NCBI GenBank assembly: GCA_025201375.1
Contig: JAIWZP010000004.1
Coordinates: 124,001 to 188,000 of the forward strand
Length of the DNA stretch: 64,000 nucleotides
Direction of reading: 5' to 3'
Origin: Gongronella butleri
Taxonomy: Eukaryota; Mucoromycota; Mucoromycetes; Mucorales; Cunninghamellaceae
This document shows positions 44,767 through 55,978 of this stretch, one piece after another. Every line of letters starts with the position of its first letter. Positions within the stretch are counted from its first letter, which is position 1. A model generated the notes under the pieces. The model ran no database searches, had not been told where the DNA came from, and saw only the letters and a program-made list of their open reading frames with translations. The position numbers and the translations under genes were made by a program.

Positions 44767-46975
44767 CTATGCTTGGGATTCGATAAACTGCTTGAATTTC
44801 TTGTGTCGTCGCTGTTTTCGTCTGTCTCTAAAGAGTCGGCGCTTGCGCTCAATCTCTTGCATGGTGATATCCGCCGACACGCTCGATTTGGCAAAGACGC
44901 GCTATGCAAATGGATGACGCGCAAAAAAAAAAAAGAACTTGGTGAGACAAAGCCAATTTCTCAAAAAATTTTTTTTTGCAATTTTGCTCTTTTTTCTTGC
45001 CAATTGGGCCCTACCTCCATGAACCGATGGCAATCGACGATTCGTCGGGGCATCTTTTGCAGTAAGGGAAATACTTCAATGGGATCGTCGAGTGTCCAAA
45101 TGCGTGGTTCATTCAATTTGATGATGGTCATGGAAACGCGATATAAGACCTTGTAGCCCTCACTAAGCAATTGTAAAAACAAGAAAGCAGTAAGAACACT
45201 TTGATGTGACTATGACGCGTGAAACTTGCACAAAAAAGCAATCCCAGATACGAAGCACCGTCTAAAATGCAAAAAGACGCGTCAATCCATGATTTTTTTG
45301 TTTTTTTTTTTTTGTTTACCTCGATGGGAAGAATGTTAACAAAGAGGGTCAGAAACCAATGGTTGGTGACGAGTGTAATGGGCGGCATAGCGTCGGCTTG
45401 CTCACACTCCCAAAAGCATTTGCCATTGGCGAGCTTGTTCCAGATGCCCGGCATCTTTTCGTACACAATGTCCATGAGAATCATCTGCTCAATTGTGGAG
45501 CCCTCCATGGTGACGTCGTACATGTTTTCGGGGCAATAGTCGTGCACGAGGGTAACGAGCAGCCAAAAGGCCTCCTCATCGGTCCGTGTCATCATCAAAA
45601 AGATGCCAACGAGGTAATTGAGCGATTGACAATAGCCAATTTCCGGCGAATGGACGCTGAACGCGTATAAAATGTGTTTCAGCGAGACAAGCTTTGGATT
45701 TGTGTCCGGTTCCATATGAACGTGGCCATCGGCGTCGGTGCGCGCGCACATGAAATGCGTGTTGTCGGGAAATGTGCGATGCAAATCGCGCTCTATGACC
45801 TCGGCGTGCTCATTGTGGTGGCCCATTGTCAATGCCGTCTCTAGCAATGTCTCGTACATTCCGGGATGCGCGTCCATCTTAGCTTTGGCTCCGCTGTAGT
45901 GCATCCATGCATCGCCGCGGTAACAAGACGGAATGCCCTTGCGAATGTACTTTTTCACTGCAAAAAAAAAAAAGCAAAAAAAAAAAAAGCAAAAAAAAAA
46001 AAAGAAAAAAGAAAAAAATGAGATTTGCGCCCAAGTCGTCAATGGATCGCTGTACCTCGCGAGCTCATGGGTGGCCATTGCTGATCGTGCTCCAAGAGAA
46101 GTTGATCCCATTTTTGCTGCTGATGGCGGCAAATATCGTCATACTCGTGCTCCAGCTGGCGCAGCTTCTTGATGTCGATCCATTGAAATGGCTTTTTAAA
46201 CCCGTACTTGTCCCTGAGGAGGTTGTCAGAAAAGGACATGAGCGCTGTATTGGCTGTATTGGCTGTTTCGCGCATGCAATGGTCTCCCTGCCCAGCCCTT
46301 CCCCCCTTGTTCTCCTTTATTTTTTTTTTTTGTTTTTTACCTCTCTATGGACTCTAAATGCGTCAAAGTGAGCGAATTGGTCGGTTTCCCTGGGTGACAA
46401 TGGGGATCGTAATCGGCCAAATTGTGTTCCTCGATTGTCCAATCCCACAATTGCGTCGATGGTGGCCTGGCCGAGGGCAAATGCACGCGTGATGGCGACT
46501 TGTTGCTGTAAAAGGAAGCGGACGACGACGAGGACGACGGCAGAGACACGGTGCCATTGGATCGTGTACGATGCATCCTTTTTTCGTGTTGATTCAAGAT
46601 GCTACTGATGGTGGATGGCATGGAAGGGATCGAATCGCTGCTACAGCGGCTGCTCGCCGTGCTGTCGTCAAATGGCATGAGCACGGGCGTGCACGGCTTG
46701 GAGGATGCGTCGTGTTGGGCGAGGGACCAAGCTGACCAGGGTATATTTGCAAATGATGCCGACGGCGAGTCATTGGAACGCAATGGCATACTTTTCGATG
46801 GATGCAGTGGCCATTGCCTACGTGGCGGCGATGGAGATGCTGCTCTGGGCGAATGTCGAGGCGATCGAGGAGTATGCGGAGCTGCAGCGGCCTTTTTATC
46901 CTGAATCGTCAACGACAGCTGCTGAAACGCATGCTGAAATTGCTGCTGCTGGTCTTCATCGTATTTTTGCGTCAT
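44767..46975 (-). CDS. TBC-domain Rab GTPase-activating protein, six exons
   Basis: Predicted 581-residue Rab-GAP that accelerates GTP hydrolysis on a Rab in membrane traffic. Exons (minus): 46341-46975, 46056-46213, 45320-45957, 45230-45261, 45015-45162, 44767-44901. The N-terminal 200 residues are Ser/Pro-rich and disordered. The second exon joins as ER-DKYGFKK. The TBC domain (about 265-530) has YIRKGIPSCYRGDAW, the arginine finger in VIERDLHRTFPDN and the glutamine finger in IGYCQSLNYLVG, so it should be catalytically competent. The tail is strongly basic (RKRRLFRDRRKQRRHKKF) and could be nuclear or membrane-binding. The intron at 45163-45229 begins GC; using it restores WDCFFVEGYKVLYRV, the expected end of the TBC fold. 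Similar to fungal GYP/TBC1D-type proteins; the partner Rab is not predictable. Confidence 0.92.
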
Positions 46976-47566
46976 TGAGTGGAACCGGGGGGCGAGAAGA
47001 AAAAGGGAGAAGCGGCGAGAAGACGTGGGCGAGTGGGGCGAAAAAGTGAGGCAGAATAAAAAAAGAGCAAAAAAATCAAAGAAAAAGAAGGACAGAGGGT
47101 AAGGGACAGCTGTTTGAAAGGAAAGGAGAGTGGGTGGAGGGGGGCACACTGGTTAAAAATATAATGTAAAGACGTCGACGAGCACCATAGACAAGAAAGA
47201 AAAGAAAAAAAAAAGTAAGAGGAGAAAAGGAGCAGCTAAAAGGCAGAAAGACTCGCGTTGCACCATAATAGGGAGGCATTGACGGGATGATTTAAGAGTC
47301 TGCCATGGAAACCGCGTCTCCTTGACGTGTGAAATGTATCACAAAACAGCTAAATTTAATTTTTTTATTGGTTTTTATGATATACAGTACGCAACGTGGA
47401 GCGAATGGATGCTTCAATTGCAATAAAATCTATTCTATTTACAAGGAAGATGGGTAACAAGATCAATGGGGAGGGGGGACGGCAATAAAACTATAAAGGA
47501 GCTTGTGCCGCCCAGATTGGTCCACACGAGCAAAAAAAAAAAGGGCAACAAAGGAGAGGATGCGAT
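46976..47566. other. TBC gene promoter and intergenic DNA
   Basis: C/T-rich on the TBC strand directly upstream of its ATG (46980-47080), then A+T-rich to 47460. No gene is supported. Confidence 0.4.
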
Positions 47567-48577
47567 TTATCCTTGGTTTGTCTTGCGCTGCTCTTTGCGC
47601 ATGGCCAACTTCTTTAGCTTCTTTTCGCGGCGTCGCGAGAGAGCATCTGTGTCTTCTGAGCGATTTTGGGCATTAAAATACGCGTCGAGATTGTCGAGGC
47701 TGTCGAGGGTGAATTGGCCGAATTTTCCTGTTCGGAATTGCTTCAAAAAGAACTTTGCGGCCATGGTGGGGTCGTTTACACCTCCTTTGCTAATGGCACC
47801 AATGCGCCGGGCAACAGCATCGAGGAGCAAGTTGACATCGTTGGTTGGCTGCGCATCCGGTAGCCTGAACCACTCTGCATAGCCGAATTGGTGCCTCCTG
47901 TTGAGCTCAAAGAGCAGATAATCGACCATGACCTGCTCGTCTGCCAGATGATCGCGAATGCCGCCTGTCACGGCGACTTTGAGGCTCTGCAGCGGATCGG
48001 CAATATGTGGGACCATGACGCCGGGGGTGTCGATCAAATACACGGCAGGATGCTCCAGAACCTTGACGGTGCCCACCACCGTGCGTGTAATTCCTGGCTG
48101 CGCGCCCGTCATGGCCGCTTTTCCTTTGCCCACGCCAACACGTCGCAAAGAATTGATCAATGACGATTTTCCGACATTTGGCATGCCAACGACCATCAAA
48201 TTCACGTGTGGAATTGGATCAGCAAGCTGCGCCGCATGTTGGAGTACGTCCTTGATATGTGAGTCGTTGAGACAACTTGTAAAAATCACCGGTGTCGACG
48301 GCATATGCTCTCGAAACGCGCGCTGAAGAATTGGCTTGCACAATGGATCCGCAAGGTCAAACTTGTTATACACAACGAGCCGCGGCTTGCGCCCGACCAC
48401 GCGTTCAAACTTGGGATTGATCGACGACAAGGGGATTCGAGCGTCTCGCACTTCAACAACGAGATCGATCGAGTTGAGCCGCTCAGAGATCAGCCGCAGA
48501 CCCTTGGCCATGTGCCCGGGGAACCAATTGATCACTCTGTCGTAATTGAACGCTGCGCGAGGGACGAAACGCTGCAT
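47567..48577 (-). CDS. MTG1: Mitochondrial ribosome-associated GTPase 1 (circularly permuted)
   Basis: Single-exon gene of 336 residues. It assists assembly of the large mitochondrial ribosomal subunit at the inner membrane. The G motifs come in circularly permuted order: G4 NKFD (71-74), G5-like SCLN (101-104), G1 GMPNVGKSS (131-139), G2 Thr in PGITRT (161-166), G3 DTPG (183-186). INWFPGHMAKG near the start is typical of the YlqF/MTG1 family. The C-terminus is Lys/Arg-rich. The start is the ATG at 48577; a longer frame upstream has no ATG. The N-terminus has Arg but few acidic residues, compatible with mitochondrial import. It lacks introns, unlike its neighbours. Confidence 0.95.
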   Translation of the reverse strand: MQRFVPRAAFNYDRVINWFPGHMAKGLRLISERLNSIDLVVEVRDARIPLSSINPKFERVVGRKPRLVVYNKFDLADPLCKPILQRAFREHMPSTPVIFTSCLNDSHIKDVLQHAAQLADPIPHVNLMVVGMPNVGKSSLINSLRRVGVGKGKAAMTGAQPGITRTVVGTVKVLEHPAVYLIDTPGVMVPHIADPLQSLKVAVTGGIRDHLADEQVMVDYLLFELNRRHQFGYAEWFRLPDAQPTNDVNLLLDAVARRIGAISKGGVNDPTMAAKFFLKQFRTGKFGQFTLDSLDNLDAYFNAQNRSEDTDALSRRREKKLKKLAMRKEQRKTNQG

Positions 48578-50019
48578 AATACAGAAACGAGGGGAAAGGG
48601 GGTGGGGCAAACGGAAAACAACAAAAACGCAGAAACATCAAACGCCAGACCGCCGCTCTTTCTTTTTTTTTTTTTTTCTTTTTTTTCAGAGCCCGATCAT
48701 GCATCCCAAAATCGCAGAATGGCTGATTCTGCTCCATTTTCATGCCAATTGGCCTAGATTTCGTTGAACATGGTCGATAAAAGCAGCCTCAATTTTCCAA
48801 CGACGATCAGAATCAAAAAAATAGACCATGCTAATTTAGGATGGGCATGGATGGCACAAGGGCCTGCAGCTCATTTGCGCAACCAGGCAACCCCTGAAAA
48901 AAGGTAACATGAATTGATTGCCCCGCATGAAGAAAAAAAAAAAAAAAGACGAACAGGTCGCGTCCCTCCACAGTCAGGTGCTCGGGCGGCTACGTATCGG
49001 TGTCTTTGGTCGAGAAACGTGCTGGATGTTGCTAGTTTACCGACAACATAGCCCATTGCCAGTACCCATAGGGAGCGACAATGGGTTTGAAAGGGGCATC
49101 GAGAAAGAAAAAAAAAAAAGGAGATCAGCACGATGCGTCAGGAGTCGCTCAGCAAGTCTTTTACCCCCGTCCCGGTCTTCATCGTTTTCATCTTTCTATA
49201 AGCGCGTTTTCGCGCCTTTCCGCTCACCTGTAGCCATTTTTCATCTGTTGTAATAGTAAAGCACAATGTACAAAAACGACAACACATGCCACATGATGGC
49301 ATTTGCGGTACATGCAACACAACCAATGGTCATTGGAAGCCACAATGGCGTCCCTTGTGCCTGCCAGTAATATGGGTGCCCTTAAAAAATAAATCAAGGG
49401 TGCACGCGTCCCATCTGAGTAAAAAAAAAAAAAAAGCAAAAGCACCCTCAAATGCGAGTTTTTTCACCACTCAGCGGCAGAGTTACACTGCAAAAGCGCG
49501 AGAAAAAAGCCATTGGCATGCCCATGGACACAATCGTACTCGACCTCATTCCACTGAGACGCGCTCGTCCCTATTCTCATTACTTCTCCTTGAAAAATAG
49601 GAGTAGAACAATCAAGTGTCACCCGTCGTCTCGCAAGCGCGGGCGCAAGGTGGGCACAAGGAGCGAGATGGTTGAACCTTATCCTCAAGATGGGTAATGG
49701 GGCAAATTGGCCATCACAATGCGACTCGTTTGCCTGCTTTTTGTTTTGTTTTTCTCTGTGACGTGTCGATGAACGGATGCACCATGGCGCTATTGCTTGC
49801 TTTATTTTTGCTTCTCGAGCGACCGGCCCTAGGGCAAGGGGGGAGCCAAAAAGGAAGCAAGGGTTTGCCCAATGTCTACAAGAAACGACTGCACGGGACG
49901 TCCGACTTGCATAGCTTGGTTTGATGGAAATAGATTGGCTGATTTCATTGTTCCCCTATTTTTTTTTTTTTTTCCACAAACAAGCACCGAAACGCATCAT
50001 GATCCAGCTGCATATTTGC
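48578..50019. other. Intergenic region upstream of the first CotH gene
   Basis: No gene is firmly supported. Short frames at 49452-49697 (plus) and 49719-49924 (plus) exist. The second contains a hydrophobic start MALLLALFLLLERPALG followed by a short polar tail, like a tiny secreted peptide, but has no supporting context. Poly-A/T runs are common. Confidence 0.4.
49770..49924 (+). CDS. Possible short secreted peptide
   Basis: An ATG at 49770 opens a frame of 51 codons starting MNGCTMALLLALFLLLERPA. This looks like a signal peptide, followed by about 30 polar, Gly/Ser/Lys-rich residues and a stop. No conserved motif or cysteine pattern, and the neighbouring frames are not obviously worse. 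Listed only because signal-peptide-like starts are uncommon by chance. Confidence 0.15.
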
Positions 50020-50027
50020 TATAAAAA
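50020..50027 (+). promoter_or_regulatory. TATA box of the first CotH gene
   Basis: TATAAAAA lies about 100 bp upstream of the ATG at 50124, followed by a C/T-rich leader. Confidence 0.6.
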
Positions 50028-50123
50028 GCATGGCTTGGGGAGGAGATGAGGGAGGCTGCCTTTTTTTCTCCCACTTTTTCCCTCTTTTTTTTCTTTTCTT
50101 TCCAATTCACTCTCGATCGTACA

Positions 50124-52001
50124 ATGTTGGTTCGTGGCATCTTATCTCTAACCTTGATTGCCCACGCGGTCTTGGCTGCTCAATTCAAGGTCATTGCCCC
50201 TGGCGCCAAAGGTGGCAATGGCGTCCAAGTTTCCGTCGGTGGCAAAACCGTGGCTCTCAAGGCACCTGACGCTGATGTACCTTATTTTGTCGGCGAGGCT
50301 GAGGCCACCGCCGGCGACAAATACAAGGTAAAAACAGATTTTGACAGCTCTTTTATCAAATCGGATCACATCACTGACCCTTTTCACCCCCTTTTTTTTT
50401 GTTTCTATAGTACATCCTCAATGGTCAAGCCGAGACTGTGGAGCGCACGCTCAATGGCGAGTCGACACGCAATGACTTTTTTGATCGCCCTGTCACCTAT
50501 GCAAACATTCCTAAATTGCCCACGGTGCTTGGTGAAGGCGTAAGTTTCCCTGGAGCACCGTTACACAGCAGCGTTCGTGCCATCACGTGGGGCACGTGCG
50601 TGGGTTTCACCCAGGTTATTAATATCTTTTGTGGTTTCGCATAGGCTTGGGACAGGGCCATCGAGCCGGGACCTATTTTTGACACCAATTACATCACGAC
50701 TGTCTTTGTCAATGGCAATCCAAAGGAAATGGAGAAGCTAATTGTCAATATTGTGCCCGATATCTTCAATGTCAAGCTCACCATCATTGATCCGGACAAT
50801 GTTCACACCTATCAGGTACGGAAAGTAGCAAAAAAAAAAAAAAAAAAAAAAAAAAGAAGTCAGGGCAAAACTTGCGAAACAGGCGCAGCAGCGGAGTTGC
50901 TCAACTTTTTTTTTTTTATTTTTATCCGTTACATTTCCACAGGGAGCCCGTTTCCAGTTGCATAAGCCCGGCAAGAAACACAACAATGCGAAACAATCGT
51001 GGAAATGGCAGTTGCCTCAAGGTCAGCGCCTGAATGGCCGCGATTTCTTCAAGTTGCGCCACATGGAGGAGGACCCCACGCAGATTCGCGAGAAGCTGTA
51101 TGCTGATATTTTGCGCGCCATGGGTGTTGCCGCCAACCAGGCCAATATGGTGCGTCTGTTCATCAATGGCGAGGGCATGGGCACCTTTAACATGTTGGAC
51201 GACATCCCCAATTACTCGCACATCATTGCCAATTTCTATGGCGGCGAGCCCCAAGACCCTGCCAAGATTGGCCCTCTGTACGACGGCGCATCCGGTGCCA
51301 GCTTCCGCGACGACCAGGACAACTATAGCGCGTTCCTCCCTGCACCAGGCACCAAGGACGACAAGACGCTGCTGCAGACCCTGGCCAAGACTCTGGCCAA
51401 GGTCAACCCGCAGAACGACGCCGATTGGGAAAAGGTCGACAAGCTGTTCAACACGGATCAATTCATGCGCTACATGGTCATGGAATATCTCGCCGGCCAC
51501 TGGGACGGCTATTGGCAGGAACAGACCAACATTGGCGCCTTTTTGAGCAAGGCCGACAATCGTGTCTATTATCTTGGCCAGGACTTTGATGCCACTTTTG
51601 GTGTCAATCTTCAAGAAGGCCGAGAATTCTACAAGGTCAAGTGGACAGAGTACCCCGCCAAGTACAAGGGAGGCTACGTGATCAACATGCTGCTGCAAAA
51701 CGCAAAGCGCCGCGCCACATTCAAAAATTACTTGCACACGACCGTCGACACCCTGTTTAACAACAAGACACTCTCCGCCCACGTCCTCGCATACCACGAG
51801 TTTATCTTGCCCGACCTCAAGTGGGATCGCAGCATCAAGCAACGCTCGCCTGGCATCAACTTTGGCTGGCAATTCCCTCAGGTCACCGAGAATCTTTGGG
51901 GCCCAGTCTCAGCACCCAATCACAATGGTGGCGGCGCCGACTATGGTCTCCTTGAATGGATCAACAAGATCCAAACGACAGTCGCCAATACCCGGGATTA
52001 A
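50124..52001 (+). CDS. Secreted CotH-family protein 1, four exons
   Basis: Predicted 520-residue CotH-family protein (spore coat protein-kinase-like fold). Exons: 50124-50327, 50411-50539, 50645-50815, 50943-52001, all introns in phase 0. An N-terminal signal peptide (MLVRGILSLTLIAHAVLA, cleavage about residue 18) precedes a beta-rich region, then the CotH kinase-like domain in the last exon, with LHKPGKKHNNAKQSWKW, RHMEEDPTQIREK, GHWDGYWQEQTN and DFDATFG (382-388, the likely metal-binding Asp motif). The C-terminus is not hydrophobic, so no GPI anchor is predicted: secreted or wall-associated rather than anchored. CotH proteins of Mucorales act at the cell or spore surface, and some are adhesins. 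The paralogue 4 kb downstream has identical exon structure. Confidence 0.92.
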
Positions 52002-53019
52002 TTCCTTGGATGATGGCCACAGAAACAAAACAAAAAAAAAAAAAACCTAGTCGATGGCCATCTTGGCAACGTTTTAATCCATTGTACGCACCTGTAAAAA
52101 TAAAAACACGGTTTGATCTTAAGCAAAAAATCATTATAATATAATAATTCAAGGACGGCAACAAGAGTACACATACCAAAAGGGATGAAATTAGTGCTTT
52201 TGTGCATTTTCTTGGGCACTTTCTGAAACACTGTCGCTGTTTTTTCACGCTTGCGGAAGCTCAAATTACAGTAGTGAATATGGACAGGCAGGCAGAGTCG
52301 AGCCAACATCGTGTCTGCCGCATCAAAATCGAAAAAGCGATTTTTCAGAGTTATTGCACACCAAGTTGCCGAATCTCAATGCCACCTCTCCAAACCACAA
52401 GCGCATTTTTCACGTTTGATCACAGTTTCATTTGAGATGACTGGCGCGTCGATACCGGTAAATTGCGCTGTTGTCGCGTGTGCCACCAAAGTGAACAAAA
52501 CCTTATGATACTCTCTTTTGCTGGGCGCGTCCTTTGTATCTTGGTCATCGGTTCTATACAGTATTTTATGATACTGTAGTTAGAGAATTCTGAACACAAA
52601 ATGCCGACAATATCAAGTTTTTCAGAGATCCGATCACTCAATCCTGAGAAACTGCATTTTGCATGATGAAGCAGGGCCGAATCAACCCTGTGAAGGCTAC
52701 AGTATCTTGCCGAGATCTCGACACATGTCCCCAAGCCACAAGCGCTTTTACCACTTGTACCCGCTGATTCATTTGAGGTACTGTAGCTCACGTGTCGGGG
52801 CGCTCAGCCGTTGCCGCATACGAGACCAAATCCATTATTTAATGGTATGATAGTGATCTTACCCTCTCGCTCCTTTTTTTTACGTTATGAAACTGGCGCT
52901 TCCTCAGAAACTTCTTGCGCATCTACCGGTAGATCATTGCCAAAAAAAAAAAGCAGTGCCATTTGTTGATGGTTGCCGCCGCCGCGCGTTTATCATCATA
53001 CTGTACAGCACTGTACCGT
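52002..53019. repeat. Left part of the second repeat island
   Basis: A+T-rich, non-coding. Contains two degenerate direct copies about 340 bp apart (around 52360-52500 and 52700-52830; both include CCACAAGCGC, TTCATTTGAG and a GTCG/GTGCG block) and TACAGTAT/TACTGTAG words. The stretch 52196-52325 (TTGTGCATTT... ending GGCAGGCAGAGTCGAGCCA) recurs at about 54500-54690. Confidence 0.6.
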
Positions 53020-54220
53020 AGCATGGCTCTCGAAATATTTCGTGGATCAGGATGAAACTGAGACAGCAATCGAAAGAGCCACACTCGGACATCATTTCTG
53101 AAATGCTTTTTCGCCCGATGCGTGATCATCTTTGCTTGTTGTACACTTGTACCGTAAAAGCCGTTCAAGCATGACAAAAAATTTCAACATCGATGTTTTC
53201 GGCAACTGATTGGACAACATATGGCGCTTTTAACGTGTCAAAAGCATCTCTTGCGTCTCTATCGAATGAGACCAATTTCATCGATGGATGGCTAAAACAG
53301 TAAAACTCGCAGAGAAAATCCACTTTTTCATCAAAATCTTTGATCGCGATTTGCCCGACAATGGTCTAATAAACCTGTAATTTTTATTGCAGTTTTGCTA
53401 ACAAACAGGGGGGCAAAGCACCTAATGGGATGACTTTCAGCGCGCTAGCTTGGGTTTTAACTTTTTGCATCGGTCATTTCACCAGCGTGCAGCAGCCCAC
53501 CACTCAGCACACAAAAATCTGCAAAATAAAAAAATTAAAAAATTAAAAAAAATACGTAAAAATTCCATGCAATCCACGCACCTTAATTTGAAAGTGTCAA
53601 ACCTTAATTTTTGCAAAAAAATCTTGCCCAAAGTAGACAATTTTCTCAGTCGATCGCCGTTCATGCATCACTCTTTGGGCTTTTTTTTTGCGTTGGCGCG
53701 ACCTGTCATTTTGTCAGCCAATAACAAATCGTCGAAGTTACCTGTTTGGGATGCATTGATCACTCGGAGTTCGAAATTTCCCAAATTTGGCATTTTCTGA
53801 GATTGAACTGTATGACCCCTGAGTGACCCCTGAATTTTTCATAAGTGGCCGTAGCGCTTTGGGTGTTTACAGTAAGCTTTTTTTGTTGCAAATTTTGCGC
53901 TGAATTCGATGAAGTTGTTTTTGAGTGGGGTCGACCATGCAGATGGCCAGATGAATCCAAAATAGTAAAATTACGTACGTTGATCTACCGGTAGGAGAGC
54001 TTTGGCAATTTCGAGTGCAAAAAAAATCGGGCGGGTTCATCGCCTTCGTCTTGAGCACTGGGCCATTACAGTACTACTTATTATTATTACTGTATATTGT
54101 TTATGCAGTGACGCATTTTTCATTGGTGGGCAAGTAGGCTGTAAAAAAATTCTGGAGGCACAACAAGCCGGCAAAGTCTGAAAAACATGCACTTCGGTTT
54201 TTTAAAAAGTAATGTTGTGT
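53020..54220 (+). repeat. Dispersed repeat R2, copy 2 (uninterrupted)
   Basis: Matches 16085-18090 in the same orientation. It passes from TTTTGCTAACA directly to AACAGGGGGGCAAAGCAC at about 53393-53418, where copy 1 has the 645-bp extra segment. No intact coding sequence. It sits between the two CotH genes. Confidence 0.8.
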
Positions 54221-54959
54221 TCTATACTACATACTGTACTGTTGTAGTACTACTGTTGTACGTTTTTGTGCAGTGTGTGTATGATACTGTATCATCGTAG
54301 CGCGACGCACGCTTCAGGCATCAAAACGATGATTCTGTAGATCTGTACTACTAAGTACAGTACTACAGTACAACAGTAGTTACAGTACTACAGTAGTAGC
54401 ACGCCCGTCAATCAGTTTCTGTCCACTGATGATATTGAAACATGGATGGATTAAACGCTTTATTTGCGTGCAAAATCCGAAATAAAAGTAGATGATAATT
54501 GTGCATTTGTGCATTTCCTTGGGCACTTGCTGAGATGCTGACTGATTTTTCTTCATGCTCGCTCGCGTACGCTCAAATTTGTAATACAGTATTACTGTAT
54601 GATACAGTACAACAGTAGTAGTAGTGTTTGATGCACTGATGATCTTCTATACTGTATACGGGCAGGCAGGCAGAGTCGAGCCAGTATCATACCGTAGGCG
54701 TTATGACAAAATACGTACCGGTAATGCCAAATGCTCCAGTTCGAATCATTATCATAATACGTAAAATACGTATGATATGACATCATATTTTAGTGACCAA
54801 ACTTTGCCATTTGGCTATCGTTTCAAATGTAGTATGATAAAACCTAGAGGTTCATTGTTAAGTCGCTGCCCAGATCACTCCATAATTCTGGTTTCTTCAC
54901 AAATATACTGTAACACTGGCTGTTCAAAACATTCTTGGTTCGCTGTGAGCCTTGTACTG
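54221..54959. repeat. TACTG/CAGTA palindrome cluster and direct repeat, second island
   Basis: Dense TACAGTA/TACTGTA/GTAGTAC words at 54230-54400 and 54590-54660. The stretch 54500-54690 is a diverged direct copy of 52196-52325. Non-coding. Confidence 0.65.
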
Positions 54960-55350
54960 TATCGTATCGTTCGAAAGAGCTGCCCTCAGGTCTTGTTATT
55001 CATGAGTTGTTTGCTGCCTCAGCGGACTCACTTGCATGCTTGCATTGGTCGATTAACATTTAACCAATTTTCAATCTCGATTTTCTCAACAGCTAACAAA
55101 AAAAGCTTTACAGTACCGCATTTTTAACTTGTCAAAAACAGCAGACAATTGTCTGCCGAATGAGGCCAGATTCATCGGTATCCGACCAAAACTGATGGAG
55201 CAAGCGCCATTTTTCACAATTTATTCAATTGCAATTGATTTGCTCAGAATCGGCTTACATGATCCTTGGTTTTTATTCCATAATTCTTGTAAAACAGGAG
55301 GTGGCACATCCAACGGGACCATCTTCAGGGCGTTAGCTTGTGTTTGTAGC
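54960..55350 (+). repeat. Dispersed repeat R2, diverged partial copy 3
   Basis: Aligns loosely with 53070-53460: GAAAGAGC...CTC.GG, then CTCGATTTTCTCAACAGCTAAC against the CATCGATGTTTTCGGCAACT region, a TTTTTAACTTGTCAAAA word, GAATGAGGCCAGATTCATC, and finally GGAGGTGGCACATCCAACGG against the GGGGCAAAGCACCTAATGG region. Much older than copies 1 and 2. Confidence 0.55.
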
Positions 55351-55978
55351 GTGCAGTGGCCATTTCTCAGAATTCAAACCATACTGTAGATGTCTATTGT
55401 ATGCACTTCGCTCAGGGTGGCAGACAATCCTGATTTGTGTCTTTGATGCACTCTCTCAGCGCCTGCATAAGGTAGTTCACAAAAATTCACTACATTATGA
55501 TAGGTAAAATTCCTTGGCGAATGCAGGTTTTTTTTTTTTTTTTTTGCCTATTTTAACGCATTGCCGCGTAGGCTTCTGATTGTGTGATGCCTTTTTTTTT
55601 TTTTTGGCTGCATAGTGCCCGATGACGACAGACGCGATTCGGGGGCTATAAAGCCTTCGTTTTAATAAATGTGTGAAATTGCTTGCTGCTTTGCGGTGTT
55701 CAGAAGAAAAGAAGCGGAGAACTTACGTGACAAATAGCAGTCTAGGCGCTACAAGGGGGTTTCCATGACATTGAAATGTTTGCTTAACGGGTGTGTTATT
55801 CAAAAATAGCACGAGGATGCTAAAAAAATATTTTTTCCGGGACCACGCCTATTCTTTTTATCTTGATGCCTCGCGCTGTCCATTCAATCTTTGCATTTCT
55901 CTCTTTTCACCTTTATTCATCGAACGATTGAACACTCCACCACCACCACCACCACATACACACACACACACACTCCCA
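55351..55978. promoter_or_regulatory. Upstream region of the second CotH gene
   Basis: Two poly-T runs (55529-55547, 55591-55607), then a TATAAAG at 55647-55653 about 330 bp before the ATG, and a C/A-rich (CCA)n-(CA)n microsatellite leader at 55935-55975 (CACCACCACCACCACAT, then ACACACAC). Probably promoter and 5' leader. Confidence 0.45.

Noticed and set aside
49138..49697. Possible multi-exon gene with Cys-rich frames on the minus strand
   Set aside because: I could not join the pieces with consistent splice sites, and no domain is recognisable.
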